Assembly (NCBI GenBank): GCA_023262305.1
Contig: JALRCK010000003.1
Coordinates: 1-21,474, forward strand
Direction: 5' to 3'
DNA: 21,474 nt
Source of the DNA: Deltaproteobacteria bacterium
GTDB taxonomy: Bacteria > Bdellovibrionota_C > UBA2361 > OMII01
Positions 8,030 to 14,352 of the stretch are shown piece after piece. Numbering within the stretch: position 1 is the stretch's first letter; the number at the start of each line of letters is the position of its first letter. A program made the position numbers and the translations under genes. The notes beneath the pieces were generated by a model, which saw only the letters and a list, made by a program, of their open reading frames with translations, was not told where the DNA came from and made no database searches.

Positions 8030-8974
8030 GTGATTACGACAATAGATTACGATCGAATTCGAAAGACCTTTATCAGCGTACGGTGGGTCTTCGATATGTC
8101 CTCCGGAGACCCGGTGGCACCGACATGTGTGGAGGAGCTTACGAGAAGGCTCCCTCACATCGATGTCGGGACCTGGTGTGCTCGCTTTGATCTCGGTGGG
8201 ATCTATATAGACGGAGTGCGCGCTTCTTTGCACACTCCGGTCGTGACTCCCTGTCGCCTTGAGTGTTTTGAGATCGCAGGAGACCCGTGCGATTGGGACG
8301 CGCTCTACCCAAAATTCTCATCCGATATGGTCGTGTGGCGGGATGAGGATGTGGCGGTCGTTTGTAAACCGAGCGGTCTTCCGACTACGCCCCCCCGTGA
8401 TCAGAAGCGTTTTTGCCTTGAGACCTATCTGCAGCAGCACTTCGGGCAACGTGTGCACCTCCCCAGTAGGCTCGACACTGGGGTCTCTGGACTCCTCCTG
8501 TGCTCGTTGAGTTCCCGCATGAATAGCTCACTCCAGCGAGCATTCGAGCGAAGGCTGATCGATAAGCGTTATGTCGCCGAAGTTTCTGGCGTATTCGCGC
8601 AGGGCATATGCGATGTGCGCACGCCCCTAGCCAGGGATCCTCGACATCCATTCCTGCGTCGGGTCGTGGAGTCCGGAGGAGAGGACGCTCACACCCGCAT
8701 TCACTGCATGCAAACCTATCAACGCAACGGTCGGAGCTATTCGTTGGTCGGCGTCGAGCCGTTGACGGGTCGAACGCACCAAATTCGAGTGCACCTGGCG
8801 TCCCTAGGACATCCCATCGTTGGTGATCCATACTACGATGGTGAAGAGGCGCCTGAGTTGCGTTTGGTCTCTCAATCCTTAGGGTTTCATCACCCCTTCC
8901 GGCAGAGACGAGTGGTCGTCGAACTCCCTCTTGCTCTAACTCCGCCGTGGCTCCATGCTGGCGAGAGTGCATAA
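8030..8974 (+). CDS. RluA-family pseudouridine synthase
   Basis: A 314-residue protein starting at GTG 8030; an in-frame ATG at 8096 is an alternative and neither has a strong ribosome binding site. Residues about 30-80 resemble an S4-like RNA-binding region. The catalytic domain follows: DEDVAVVCKPSGLP, then the active-site motif SRLDTGVSGLLL with catalytic Asp149, KRYVAEVSG, and the C-terminal LTGRTHQIRVHLASLGHPIVGDPYY block. These are RluA-family motifs; the enzymes isomerise specific uridines in 23S rRNA or tRNA. In most family members the active-site motif begins HRLD, whereas here it is SRLD. Which RNA position it modifies cannot be told. It stands alone between the flagellar operon and qor. 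Confidence 0.88.
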   Translation: MITTIDYDRIRKTFISVRWVFDMSSGDPVAPTCVEELTRRLPHIDVGTWCARFDLGGIYIDGVRASLHTPVVTPCRLECFEIAGDPCDWDALYPKFSSDMVVWRDEDVAVVCKPSGLPTTPPRDQKRFCLETYLQQHFGQRVHLPSRLDTGVSGLLLCSLSSRMNSSLQRAFERRLIDKRYVAEVSGVFAQGICDVRTPLARDPRHPFLRRVVESGGEDAHTRIHCMQTYQRNGRSYSLVGVEPLTGRTHQIRVHLASLGHPIVGDPYYDGEEAPELRLVSQSLGFHHPFRQRRVVVELPLALTPPWLHAGESA

Positions 8975-9004
8975 TACCACCATCCAGAGCGTGCTTATCT
9001 AGCG

Positions 9005-9979
9005 ATGAAAGCGATTCAGGTAACGAACATAGGTCCATCGAGCTCTCTCATCGTCGGAGAGTGCCCCGATCCAACAGCGGGTGAGGGGGAGGTAGTGATC
9101 AAGGTGTGCGCCGCCGGTGTTAATCGAGCGGACCTCCTGCAGCGTGCAGGGAAATATCCGCCTCCTCCGGGTGCCTCTGATCTCTTGGGTCTTGAGGTTT
9201 CTGGCGTCGTGTCAGCTTTGGGAAGGGGAGTCGATAGGTGGAAAGTCGGTGATGAGGTGTGCGCGCTCCTCGCCGGTGGGGGATACGCTGAGATGGTGAG
9301 CGTTCCTCAGGGGCAGGTGATGCGTAGGCCCTTACGGACCTCATTGGTTGATGCCGCCGCCATCCCGGAAGCCTTCCTGACGGCGTACACGAACCTGATT
9401 GTTGAGGGTTCACTCGCTCAAGGCGAAAACGTTCTTATTCATGGCGGTTCCAGTGGTGTCGGAACAGCTGCCCTGCAGATCGCGCGGCATTTCGGAGCGA
9501 CTCCCGTGTGTACCGTAGGGGATGATGCAAAGTCTGAGAGGTGTAAAGCTCTGGGAGCGGCTGCCGTTTTTAATTACAAGACCGGCTCCTTTGCTGAGCA
9601 TGTTTCGCGGTGGAGCCCTGCGGGAGTTGACCTCGTGCTTGATATCGTGGGTCGGGACTACCTCGGTGATAATATCTCTGTGCTTGCCCCCAAGGGACGA
9701 CTCGTGTGCATCGCCACGATGAGTGGTGCGCGAGGGGAGATTGATCTCGGGGCTTTGATGCGCAAACGACTGAGGGTTATCGGCTCTGTGCTGCGGAGCC
9801 GATCGCTTGAGGAGAAAGCTGAACTGGTGGCGGCGTTCAGTAACGCATGCCTTCCTCTTTTCGAGACAGGAGGGCTCGCGCCAGTTGTTCACGCTGTCTT
9901 TAGTTGTAAAGATGTCGAGAGCGCACACGCATTGATGCGTGAGAGTCGCCATATCGGAAAGATCCTGCTTCAGTGGTAG
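9005..9979 (+). CDS. NAD(P)H:quinone oxidoreductase, PIG3/QOR-type MDR protein
   Basis: The 324-residue length is typical of zinc-free medium-chain dehydrogenases. The N-terminal GroES-like domain contains AAGVNRADLLQRAGKYPPPP (about 37-56) and GLEVSGVV. The nucleotide-binding Rossmann motif HGGSSGVGTAALQIA starts at His146. The order and the NRADLLQRxGxYPPPPG block are typical of the PIG3 (TP53I3-like) subgroup, which reduces quinones with NADPH. No structural-zinc cysteine cluster is seen. The stop is TAG, just ahead of a strong terminator, and the gene begins 30 bp after the pseudouridine synthase, so the two may be cotranscribed. Confidence 0.9.
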   Translation: MKAIQVTNIGPSSSLIVGECPDPTAGEGEVVIKVCAAGVNRADLLQRAGKYPPPPGASDLLGLEVSGVVSALGRGVDRWKVGDEVCALLAGGGYAEMVSVPQGQVMRRPLRTSLVDAAAIPEAFLTAYTNLIVEGSLAQGENVLIHGGSSGVGTAALQIARHFGATPVCTVGDDAKSERCKALGAAAVFNYKTGSFAEHVSRWSPAGVDLVLDIVGRDYLGDNISVLAPKGRLVCIATMSGARGEIDLGALMRKRLRVIGSVLRSRSLEEKAELVAAFSNACLPLFETGGLAPVVHAVFSCKDVESAHALMRESRHIGKILLQW

Positions 9980-9989
9980 TGGTCACAAA

Positions 9990-10034
9990 AAAAGATGGAG
10001 CACCAACTACTATGCAGTTGATGCTCCATCTTTT
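9990..10034. terminator. Bidirectional terminator between convergent genes
   Basis: AAAAGATGGAGCA (9990-10002) pairs with TGCTCCATCTTTT (10022-10034); after one mismatch, CAACT (10004-10008) pairs with AGTTG (10016-10020). The A run on one side and T run on the other let it work in both directions, as expected between qor (plus) and the zf-TFIIB-like gene (minus). Confidence 0.9.
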
Positions 10035-10046
10035 GGACCGCAAGGC

Positions 10047-10553
10047 TTAGGAACGCCCGAGAACGAGCTGGAAGAACTCCTTGATCGAGCTCCCAAGCGA
10101 TTGATGTGATGACGAGATCAACCGATCAAGTTCGCGAGCGTCGAGCCAAATCCCACCACTTTGCTCACATCGAGCAACCGAAACTCCGAGGATCTTGTCC
10201 ACGGTCATCGGCTTGCCATCAACTGGGCTCGGCAAGCCTTCTTGCACTGGGCTCTCAGATGGCTTCAAGGAAGGAAGCGCACCGATAAAATCTTTAAGGG
10301 AGTGAGTGCTATCTTTGGCAGCTGCAAGAATCTCATCAAGCTCTCCCGCGTCAAGCCAGATCCCTCCTGAAGCTGTGCAGCGGTCGACGATCGCACCAAA
10401 AGCTACGATCTGCTCCATCGGCTTGCCGGTTACTGGGCTGAGGCGAGCCGCCTCTTGTTGCTTTCGGGCGAGGCGAGCAAGTGACTCCTTGTTGGCTCGG
10501 TCAAAGTAGCTCTCCTCTTGTGCTTGTCGTCTAGAATCCCATGAATCGGTCAT
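10047..10553 (-). CDS. Tandem degenerate zf-TFIIB-domain protein
   Basis: A 168-residue protein with an AGGA ribosome binding site about 8 nt before the ATG. It holds two similar units, residues about 39-76 and 109-145, each reading S-P-V-x-G-K-P-M ... G-(x)-V-x-R-C-x-x-S-G-G-I-W-L-D-x-x-E-L-D. This is the zf-TFIIB pattern (CPxCGxxL ... CpxCgGiWLDxgEL), but the CPxC pair is replaced by SPV and the second CxxC keeps only its first Cys (Cys59 and Cys129). With one Cys per unit, canonical four-Cys zinc binding is lost. The N-terminal 38 residues are charged and helical; residues 77-108 and the C-terminus are Ser/Leu-rich. Its molecular function is unknown. It converges on qor. Confidence 0.8.
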   Translation of the reverse strand: MTDSWDSRRQAQEESYFDRANKESLARLARKQQEAARLSPVTGKPMEQIVAFGAIVDRCTASGGIWLDAGELDEILAAAKDSTHSLKDFIGALPSLKPSESPVQEGLPSPVDGKPMTVDKILGVSVARCEQSGGIWLDARELDRLISSSHQSLGSSIKEFFQLVLGRS

Positions 10554-10669
10554 AACGATTTCCTGTACCTATCAAACTAATTCGATGTGTGGGCTATCCT
10601 GCCTAAATTAAAGGGGGAATGCCAGCAATGATCGTCGTTTCCCCTGATCTTACTAAGCCCCCCGAGTGG

Positions 10670-10698
10670 TTGACAATTCCCTCAAAAGGCAGTAATTC
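10670..10698 (+). promoter_or_regulatory. Possible promoter of tRNA-Gly
   Basis: A perfect TTGACA at 10670-10675 is followed, after 17 bp, by a weak -10 candidate TAATTC at 10693-10698, about 24 bp before the mature tRNA start. The -35 match and placement support it; the -10 match is poor. Confidence 0.4.
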
Positions 10699-10721
10699 AA
10701 CCACTCCTTTCAGGAGCCTAT

Positions 10722-10798
10722 GCGGGTGTAGCTCAGTTGGCTAGAGCGCTTCCTTGCCAAGGAAGAGGCCGAGGGTTCGAATCCCTTCACCCGCTCCA
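10722..10798 (+). tRNA. tRNA-Gly (anticodon GCC)
   Basis: The full cloverleaf is visible. Acceptor GCGGGTG (10722-10728) pairs with CACCCGC (10788-10794), the D arm is GCTC...GAGC, the anticodon stem CTTCC/GGAAG flanks the loop TTGCCAA with anticodon GCC at 10756-10758, and the T arm is GAGGG TTCGAAT CCCTT. The discriminator is T and CCA is encoded at 10796-10798. It reads GGC/GGU glycine codons. It stands alone, with a repeat cluster directly behind it. Confidence 0.97.
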
Positions 10799-10807
10799 TT
10801 CTTTCCT

Positions 10808-10837
10808 ATCCAAACTTGGCTAAGCCAAGATTTGGAT
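10808..10837. repeat. 30-bp near-perfect inverted repeat just after the tRNA
   Basis: ATCCAAA (10808-10814) pairs with TTTGGAT (10831-10837), and inside it CTTGGCT (10815-10821) pairs with AGCCAAG (10823-10829), with a single central A at 10822 and one bulged A at 10830. This 14-bp stem starts 9 bp after the tRNA CCA. There is no T run, so it is not a classical intrinsic terminator, though it may end or process the tRNA transcript. Confidence 0.8.
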
Positions 10838-10842
10838 GACGG

Positions 10843-10859
10843 GCAGGGGGCGCCCCTGC
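10843..10859. repeat. GC-rich 17-bp hairpin
   Basis: GCAGGGG (10843-10849) is the reverse complement of CCCCTGC (10853-10859), around a GCG loop. It is the second hairpin of the post-tRNA cluster. Confidence 0.75.
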
Positions 10860-10864
10860 ACCCC

Positions 10865-10936
10865 CAGTAATTTCCGCTCGGCGCTCGGCAGTCATTTCCG
10901 CTCGGCGCTCGGCAGTCATTTCCGCTCGGCGCTCGG
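10865..10936. repeat. Three tandem copies of a 24-bp unit
   Basis: The unit ends in TTTCCGCTCGGCGCTCGG preceded by CAGTCA (CAGTAA in the first copy). Copies lie at 10865-10888, 10889-10912 and 10913-10936, with a single mismatch among them. Because 24 is a multiple of three, they leave a long reading frame on the minus strand, which is spurious because it runs through the tRNA gene. Confidence 0.9.
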
Positions 10937-11136
10937 GCCCAGGGGCTGCCGCCCCTCTCGCCCCTGATCGGGGCTTCACCCCGCTTCCCTGAAATTTCTA
11001 GAGCTTTCAAAAGTTGGATGCATCTTGGATGCACGCTGGGAAATATATCTATGATTCGAGGCGTTACAGAAATTTAGATACTCCACCCCAGTTTCTTTCA
11101 CTCGGCGTTCTCGCCCAGGGGCTGCCGCCCCTCTCG
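10925..11136. repeat. GC-rich 36-bp block present twice (10925-10960 and 11101-11136)
   Basis: The two copies differ at three positions and share the exact core CCCAGGGGCTGCCGCCCC, which itself folds (AGGGGC/GCCCCT around TGCC). The 140 bp between them holds a small CCCC-TGATC-GGGG hairpin near 10962-10974 and a direct repeat TTGGATGCA at 11014-11022 and 11025-11033. No coding sequence is supported between 10799 and 11145; the whole stretch is repeats. The pattern resembles a non-coding dispersed repeat family, but copies elsewhere cannot be seen here. Confidence 0.75.
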
Positions 11137-11145
11137 ACTCTCCCT

Positions 11146-12369
11146 TCACTGGTGCGGCTGGGCGAGCAGCTTCTCCCGCTCAACGAAGTCAAGAATTGCA
11201 CCAGCGATCAATCTATTCCCGACCTCAGTGGGATGGGCTTCGTCATAGTAAGGCAGAGTGTTTGTTCGTTGGTAGTGCTCACGCAGCATGGGGAGAAGGT
11301 CTAGCATCGGGACGTCTCGTAACTTTAGTTTTCGTTCCAGCTCTCTCTGTGGAAAGTCATCCGCGCCTTCAATTGAAATTTGATAGGTGACGGGATACGC
11401 AACGAAGCCGAGCTTGACCCCTGCCCGTCGAGCCTCTGAATAGATCCCTTGGATAAGGTCATTCATTCGCTGCCATGCCTCATCGCTCTATGCATTCCCC
11501 CAACCTCCAAAGTTATCCAGAACTTTTTCTCGAAACGCAGGGGTTGTGCCTGCGTTATTCAAGCGCTGCACGGCACTACCCTGCCAAGACCCGAGCCGCT
11601 GCGGGCTAAGCCCAGGTTCAAAATTTATGACCGGATTCCGCATATGCCGGATAACACGGTACAGATTAGAAATGAAAGAGCTGCGCCTCCACGGTGAGGG
11701 CAGCGTGACGGAGCGAACTGCGCAGCAGTTTCTCACGTCATTAAGATAAAAATTAACGAGGATGAGATCAGGCTTCTGTTTCGCTAGGATCTCCCTGAGT
11801 ATCTCTAATTCACGCCCTAAACCTACTGCGGCGACACCTGCATTAATACTTTTCACGGCTCTTTTTTTTGCGGCAGCCGCCTCTTGAAATAGTTCAGGGA
11901 TGGTGAGCCCGTCGTCGAGATAATCCGCTAATATGATCGAGTCTCCAATAAATGCAACCGTCTCTGCTTCTTCAGATGACGTGCTCCCACTCTTGCGAAA
12001 CCCATCCTCATCTGTTTGGAGAACGAGCGTACGACCGCTGATGTAATGATTCGTCACCTAAGCTGTGCACTTTTTTCGCAACGCCCAGCCAGTTCCGGTT
12101 AAGTAGTAAAGCCCGTTTGTATCCTCCACATCAAAATAGCTCGAATGGCTCTTCCCGTCCTCGCACACGACATCCACTGCCATGCTCTGCGGCAAGAATA
12201 TTCGCGCCAACAGTTCAGCGAAAAGCAATCCCATCAAAAGCCCGCATAGGGCGAGACACATCTTAGCAGGTACGTTTGTTTGATCGGTTATCACGCGCAG
12301 ATCCCCATGATACTCCGGGCGAGATACGATGCAATTAACGCCGGGCAGTATCGACCTCTGCTCGCTCAT
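11146..12369 (-). pseudogene. SGNH/GDSL-type hydrolase gene with two in-frame TAG stops
   Basis: One frame runs 408 codons from ATG 12369 to a TGA at 11146-11148, broken only by TAG at 12058-12060 (codon 104) and TAG at 11488-11490 (codon 294). All catalytic blocks are present in order: a membrane anchor at about residues 37-59 (MCLALCGLLMGLLFAELLA), block I FIGDSI with nucleophile Ser144, block II NAGVAAVG, block III YLNDV with Asn210, and block V DEAHP with Asp376 and His379. The Ser lies between the two stops and the Asp/His pair after the second, so no single fragment could be active. SGNH enzymes hydrolyse or transfer acyl groups; membrane-anchored ones often modify envelope glycans. The start overlaps the upstream PH-domain gene by 35 bp. 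Either recent inactivation by two point changes, amber readthrough or assembly error could explain it; inactivation is likeliest, since at least eight neighbouring genes end in TAG. Confidence 0.75.
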
Positions 12370-12832
12370 TGTTTTCGATGAGCGCCAACTGCTCTTGAAC
12401 GACTTTGCGGAACGTGAGGGGGTCAGGGAGATACCGCAGGGTCTCGTCAGTCCCTCCAGTTCCGGTTACTTCAATGTCGCCGTAGTTGAGGATTCGTCCA
12501 AGGATCGACTGCGAGAGACGGATCGCCTCCACTTTATTTAAGACGATATCGAGTGAGGTACGACGAATGAAACCAGTTTTTCCAAGCACTCGCTTTGAGG
12601 TGACTCCGAACTCTGTTGAGAGGAAGAGGACCAGCCTATCCGCGAGTCGCCACAGGGAGAGAAAGAGGAATATGGCAACCAGCAACTGCGCGTAGGGGAT
12701 CGAATCAACGATTGCGAAGGACCCGGCTAGGAGAGAGGTCATCGCAGCAGGCATGAGCAATATGATCGGATGAAGCCTGGTGGCGTGCACCATCTGCTCG
12801 TCATCCATCAGGTTATTTTCTATGTAACTCAT
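12335..12832 (-). CDS. Bacterial PH-domain (bPH2) membrane protein
   Basis: A 165-residue protein with two hydrophobic helices at about residues 22-42 and 47-65, then a domain of about 85 residues with LSTEFGVTSKRVLGKTGFIR, TSLDIVLNKVEAIRLSQSI, LGRILNYGDIEVTGTGG and TFRKVV. This order (short N-terminus, paired membrane helices, then a 'T..R....G.......l..v..v.......g.i.nyG.i.v.G.gg' pattern) is the YdbT/bPH2 family layout. The function of such proteins is not settled. GGGAAG precedes the ATG. The downstream SGNH gene overlaps its 3' end by 35 bp, so they were probably translated together, in a possible envelope-related operon. Confidence 0.85.
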   Translation of the reverse strand: MSYIENNLMDDEQMVHATRLHPIILLMPAAMTSLLAGSFAIVDSIPYAQLLVAIFLFLSLWRLADRLVLFLSTEFGVTSKRVLGKTGFIRRTSLDIVLNKVEAIRLSQSILGRILNYGDIEVTGTGGTDETLRYLPDPLTFRKVVQEQLALIENNERAEVDTARR

Positions 12833-13144
12833 TGCGACTTCCCAAACTCTCGGAAGAATTGTACCCGTTGAAACTCTAAGTATTCAACCTCCCATCGCCA
12901 TGCCGACTGCGAATGGCTGGGATAAAAATAATTTCCCATGAAGTATCGCATATCTAGACATGGCGATAGGGGTTTTTCACGGTTCGACTATCTCGAATCC
13001 CCGGTCCCGGGGTCCGCTAGACCAGGGATCGACTACTTGAGGGTATGTGGCGATCTCCGGGGAATCTTTGCCCCTCTTGCTAAACCTTTTCGCATCCCTA
13101 GCCGACCATCTCTCTCGGCGCGTGGCAAGAATTGCGGAAGTACC
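12833..13144. promoter_or_regulatory. Divergent intergenic region with nested inverted repeats
   Basis: This 312-bp gap separates the minus-strand PH-domain gene from the plus-strand gene at 13145. ATCGCCATG (12894-12902) is the exact reverse complement of CATGGCGAT (12959-12967), and the pairing continues with CCC/GGG past one bulge. Between them lies GGGA...TCCC (12919-12937) around an AT-rich core that could hold a -10 element. A 14-bp GC-rich hairpin, CCCCGG-TC-CCGGGG, is at 12999-13012. Divergent promoters are expected here but no convincing -35/-10 pair stands out. An in-frame ATG at 12938 would extend the downstream gene by 69 residues through these hairpins, which I think is untranslated. 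Confidence 0.45.
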
Positions 13145-14194
13145 ATGGACCTCAGTAGCAAGGATTACTCACTCAATTTTCGAGGTTTTGAACACGATGA
13201 CCCGGAAACGGTGCAACGCTTCACGGCGTTCTGTCAGGCCAACTTCGCGCTCCCACCAGAGACAGTCCGCCTTCTCCAACACGCACCCGAAACAGTTGTG
13301 CTAACTCACGGCGGCTCAATCGAGGAGCTAGAGGCGCTGGCAAGGGTTCTTCGAGAGATCGGGGCAGTGGTCGATGTTTCCTCGGACTCTCCGGCGGATA
13401 TCCCATCCCTTGTCGGTGGACCAACTACGCAAGAGCTTCACAGGCTCTTCGGCGGAGATTCCGCAATCGAGAATGATGACGAACCGGCTTTTTGCCCCTA
13501 CCCTCCGCCCCTTGGTCGGTCACTCTACCTCCTCTCTTCATCAGGATCAGTTGTAGATCGAAAAGCACTCCGTCAGCGCGCACTTCAAAACTCACCCGAA
13601 CCTCTCGCATCAACAACCGAGCCCCCTGCAAAGAGCCGATCATTGGTCACCATAAGCTGCATAGCAATCGTAGTCGGAATGGTCGCTCTCGCGGTTGCAG
13701 CTACCCTGGTGAAGCGCGATAGTTTATCGCTTCGCTCTTCAACCGATCGAAACTTCCAGGAGTATTCACGCACAGACGCCCCTCGCAAAGAGCAGCCGCG
13801 CGTGGAATCAGGACCAGCTCGAACACTCTCTGCTTCAGCAACCGTCGAAGGATTCGACGTAGAGCTCAAGGTTCTCGCGAGCACTACAGCGGTCTCCATC
13901 AGTTCACTGATGTTCAATCCAACTGATAGCGCCAATCAAGCAACGCGATCGGGTGTGCGCAGGATTATCGGAGAGCCAGTGTTCCTCACTGAGACTTCAC
14001 CCGGAACCTGGGTTGGCTCAATAATCCTCTCTGTCTCCGTCGAGGAGAACGGAACTACCGCTCACGTCTCTACTCCGGCCTCAATCACAGTCAGATTCAA
14101 TGCACATCAATCGGAGGGGCGCGTATCGATCGAGACCGATCGCAGTTCTCATTCCGAGTCTCCCCTCAAGGTGACGAAGTTAAACAACGACTAA
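13145..14194 (+). CDS. Single-pass membrane protein with L7/L12-CTD-like N-terminal region
   Basis: The ATG at 13145 (GGAAG upstream) gives 349 residues. Residues about 39-79 (PETVRLLQHAPETVVLTHGG, then SIEELEALARVLREIGAVVD) follow the helix-strand-helix-strand pattern of the ribosomal L7/L12 C-terminal domain, where a '...AP..V..G.s.eeAe.l...le.aGa.v.v' string is typical. This is an inferred fold resemblance, not homology proven. A Pro/Ser-rich linker leads to one transmembrane helix at about 167-189, and a Ser/Thr-rich extracytoplasmic part of about 160 residues that looks beta-rich. I do not recognise the family. It is divergent from the PH-domain gene and converges on the H1-like gene. 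Confidence 0.7.
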   Translation: MDLSSKDYSLNFRGFEHDDPETVQRFTAFCQANFALPPETVRLLQHAPETVVLTHGGSIEELEALARVLREIGAVVDVSSDSPADIPSLVGGPTTQELHRLFGGDSAIENDDEPAFCPYPPPLGRSLYLLSSSGSVVDRKALRQRALQNSPEPLASTTEPPAKSRSLVTISCIAIVVGMVALAVAATLVKRDSLSLRSSTDRNFQEYSRTDAPRKEQPRVESGPARTLSASATVEGFDVELKVLASTTAVSISSLMFNPTDSANQATRSGVRRIIGEPVFLTETSPGTWVGSIILSVSVEENGTTAHVSTPASITVRFNAHQSEGRVSIETDRSSHSESPLKVTKLNND

Positions 14195-14297
14195 TTTACA
14201 GTGTCGGGTATCCCGTTTGTTGAGATGTCTCTATCCTAAGTAAGACCGACAATACTCGACACGTCGCCACGTGAACGTGCTACGTTCCGCCGTGGAC

Positions 14298-14337
14298 GCG
14301 CCTCACCGCTAGGACCTCGTTGGCGGTGGGTGGGCGC
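14298..14337. terminator. Hairpin between convergent genes (possible terminator)
   Basis: CACCGC (14304-14309) pairs with GCGGTG (14323-14328), and an outer GCGCC (14298-14302) with GGCGC (14333-14337) across a small internal loop. It lies between two convergent stops but has no T run. The rest of the 158-bp gap shows several ACGT-centred short palindromes (14260-14285) and nothing else. Confidence 0.3.
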
Positions 14338-14352
14338 CGATTAGAGATCCCA

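Noticed and set aside
8385..9038. Minus-strand 217-codon frame
   Set aside because: It lies antisense to the pseudouridine synthase gene, whose motifs are unmistakable, and has no recognisable domain of its own.
10741..11034. Minus-strand 97-codon frame across the tRNA and tandem repeats
   Set aside because: Its C-terminal part is the antisense of tRNA-Gly and its repeats come from the 24-bp tandem array; such peptides are a known annotation artefact.
11146..12369. Genome-wide TAG recoding or selenocysteine
   Set aside because: TAG ends many intact genes in this window, and selenocysteine uses TGA; only local readthrough or pseudogenisation remains possible.
12990..13000. Possible att-like copy of the tRNA 3' end
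   Set aside because: Only the 9-bp TCGAATCCC is shared with the tRNA T arm, which is too short to call an attachment site; no integrase is present.
12938..13144. N-terminal extension of the gene at 13145
   Set aside because: The extra 69 residues are low in regular structure, the DNA is full of inverted repeats, and a GGAAG precedes the later ATG.
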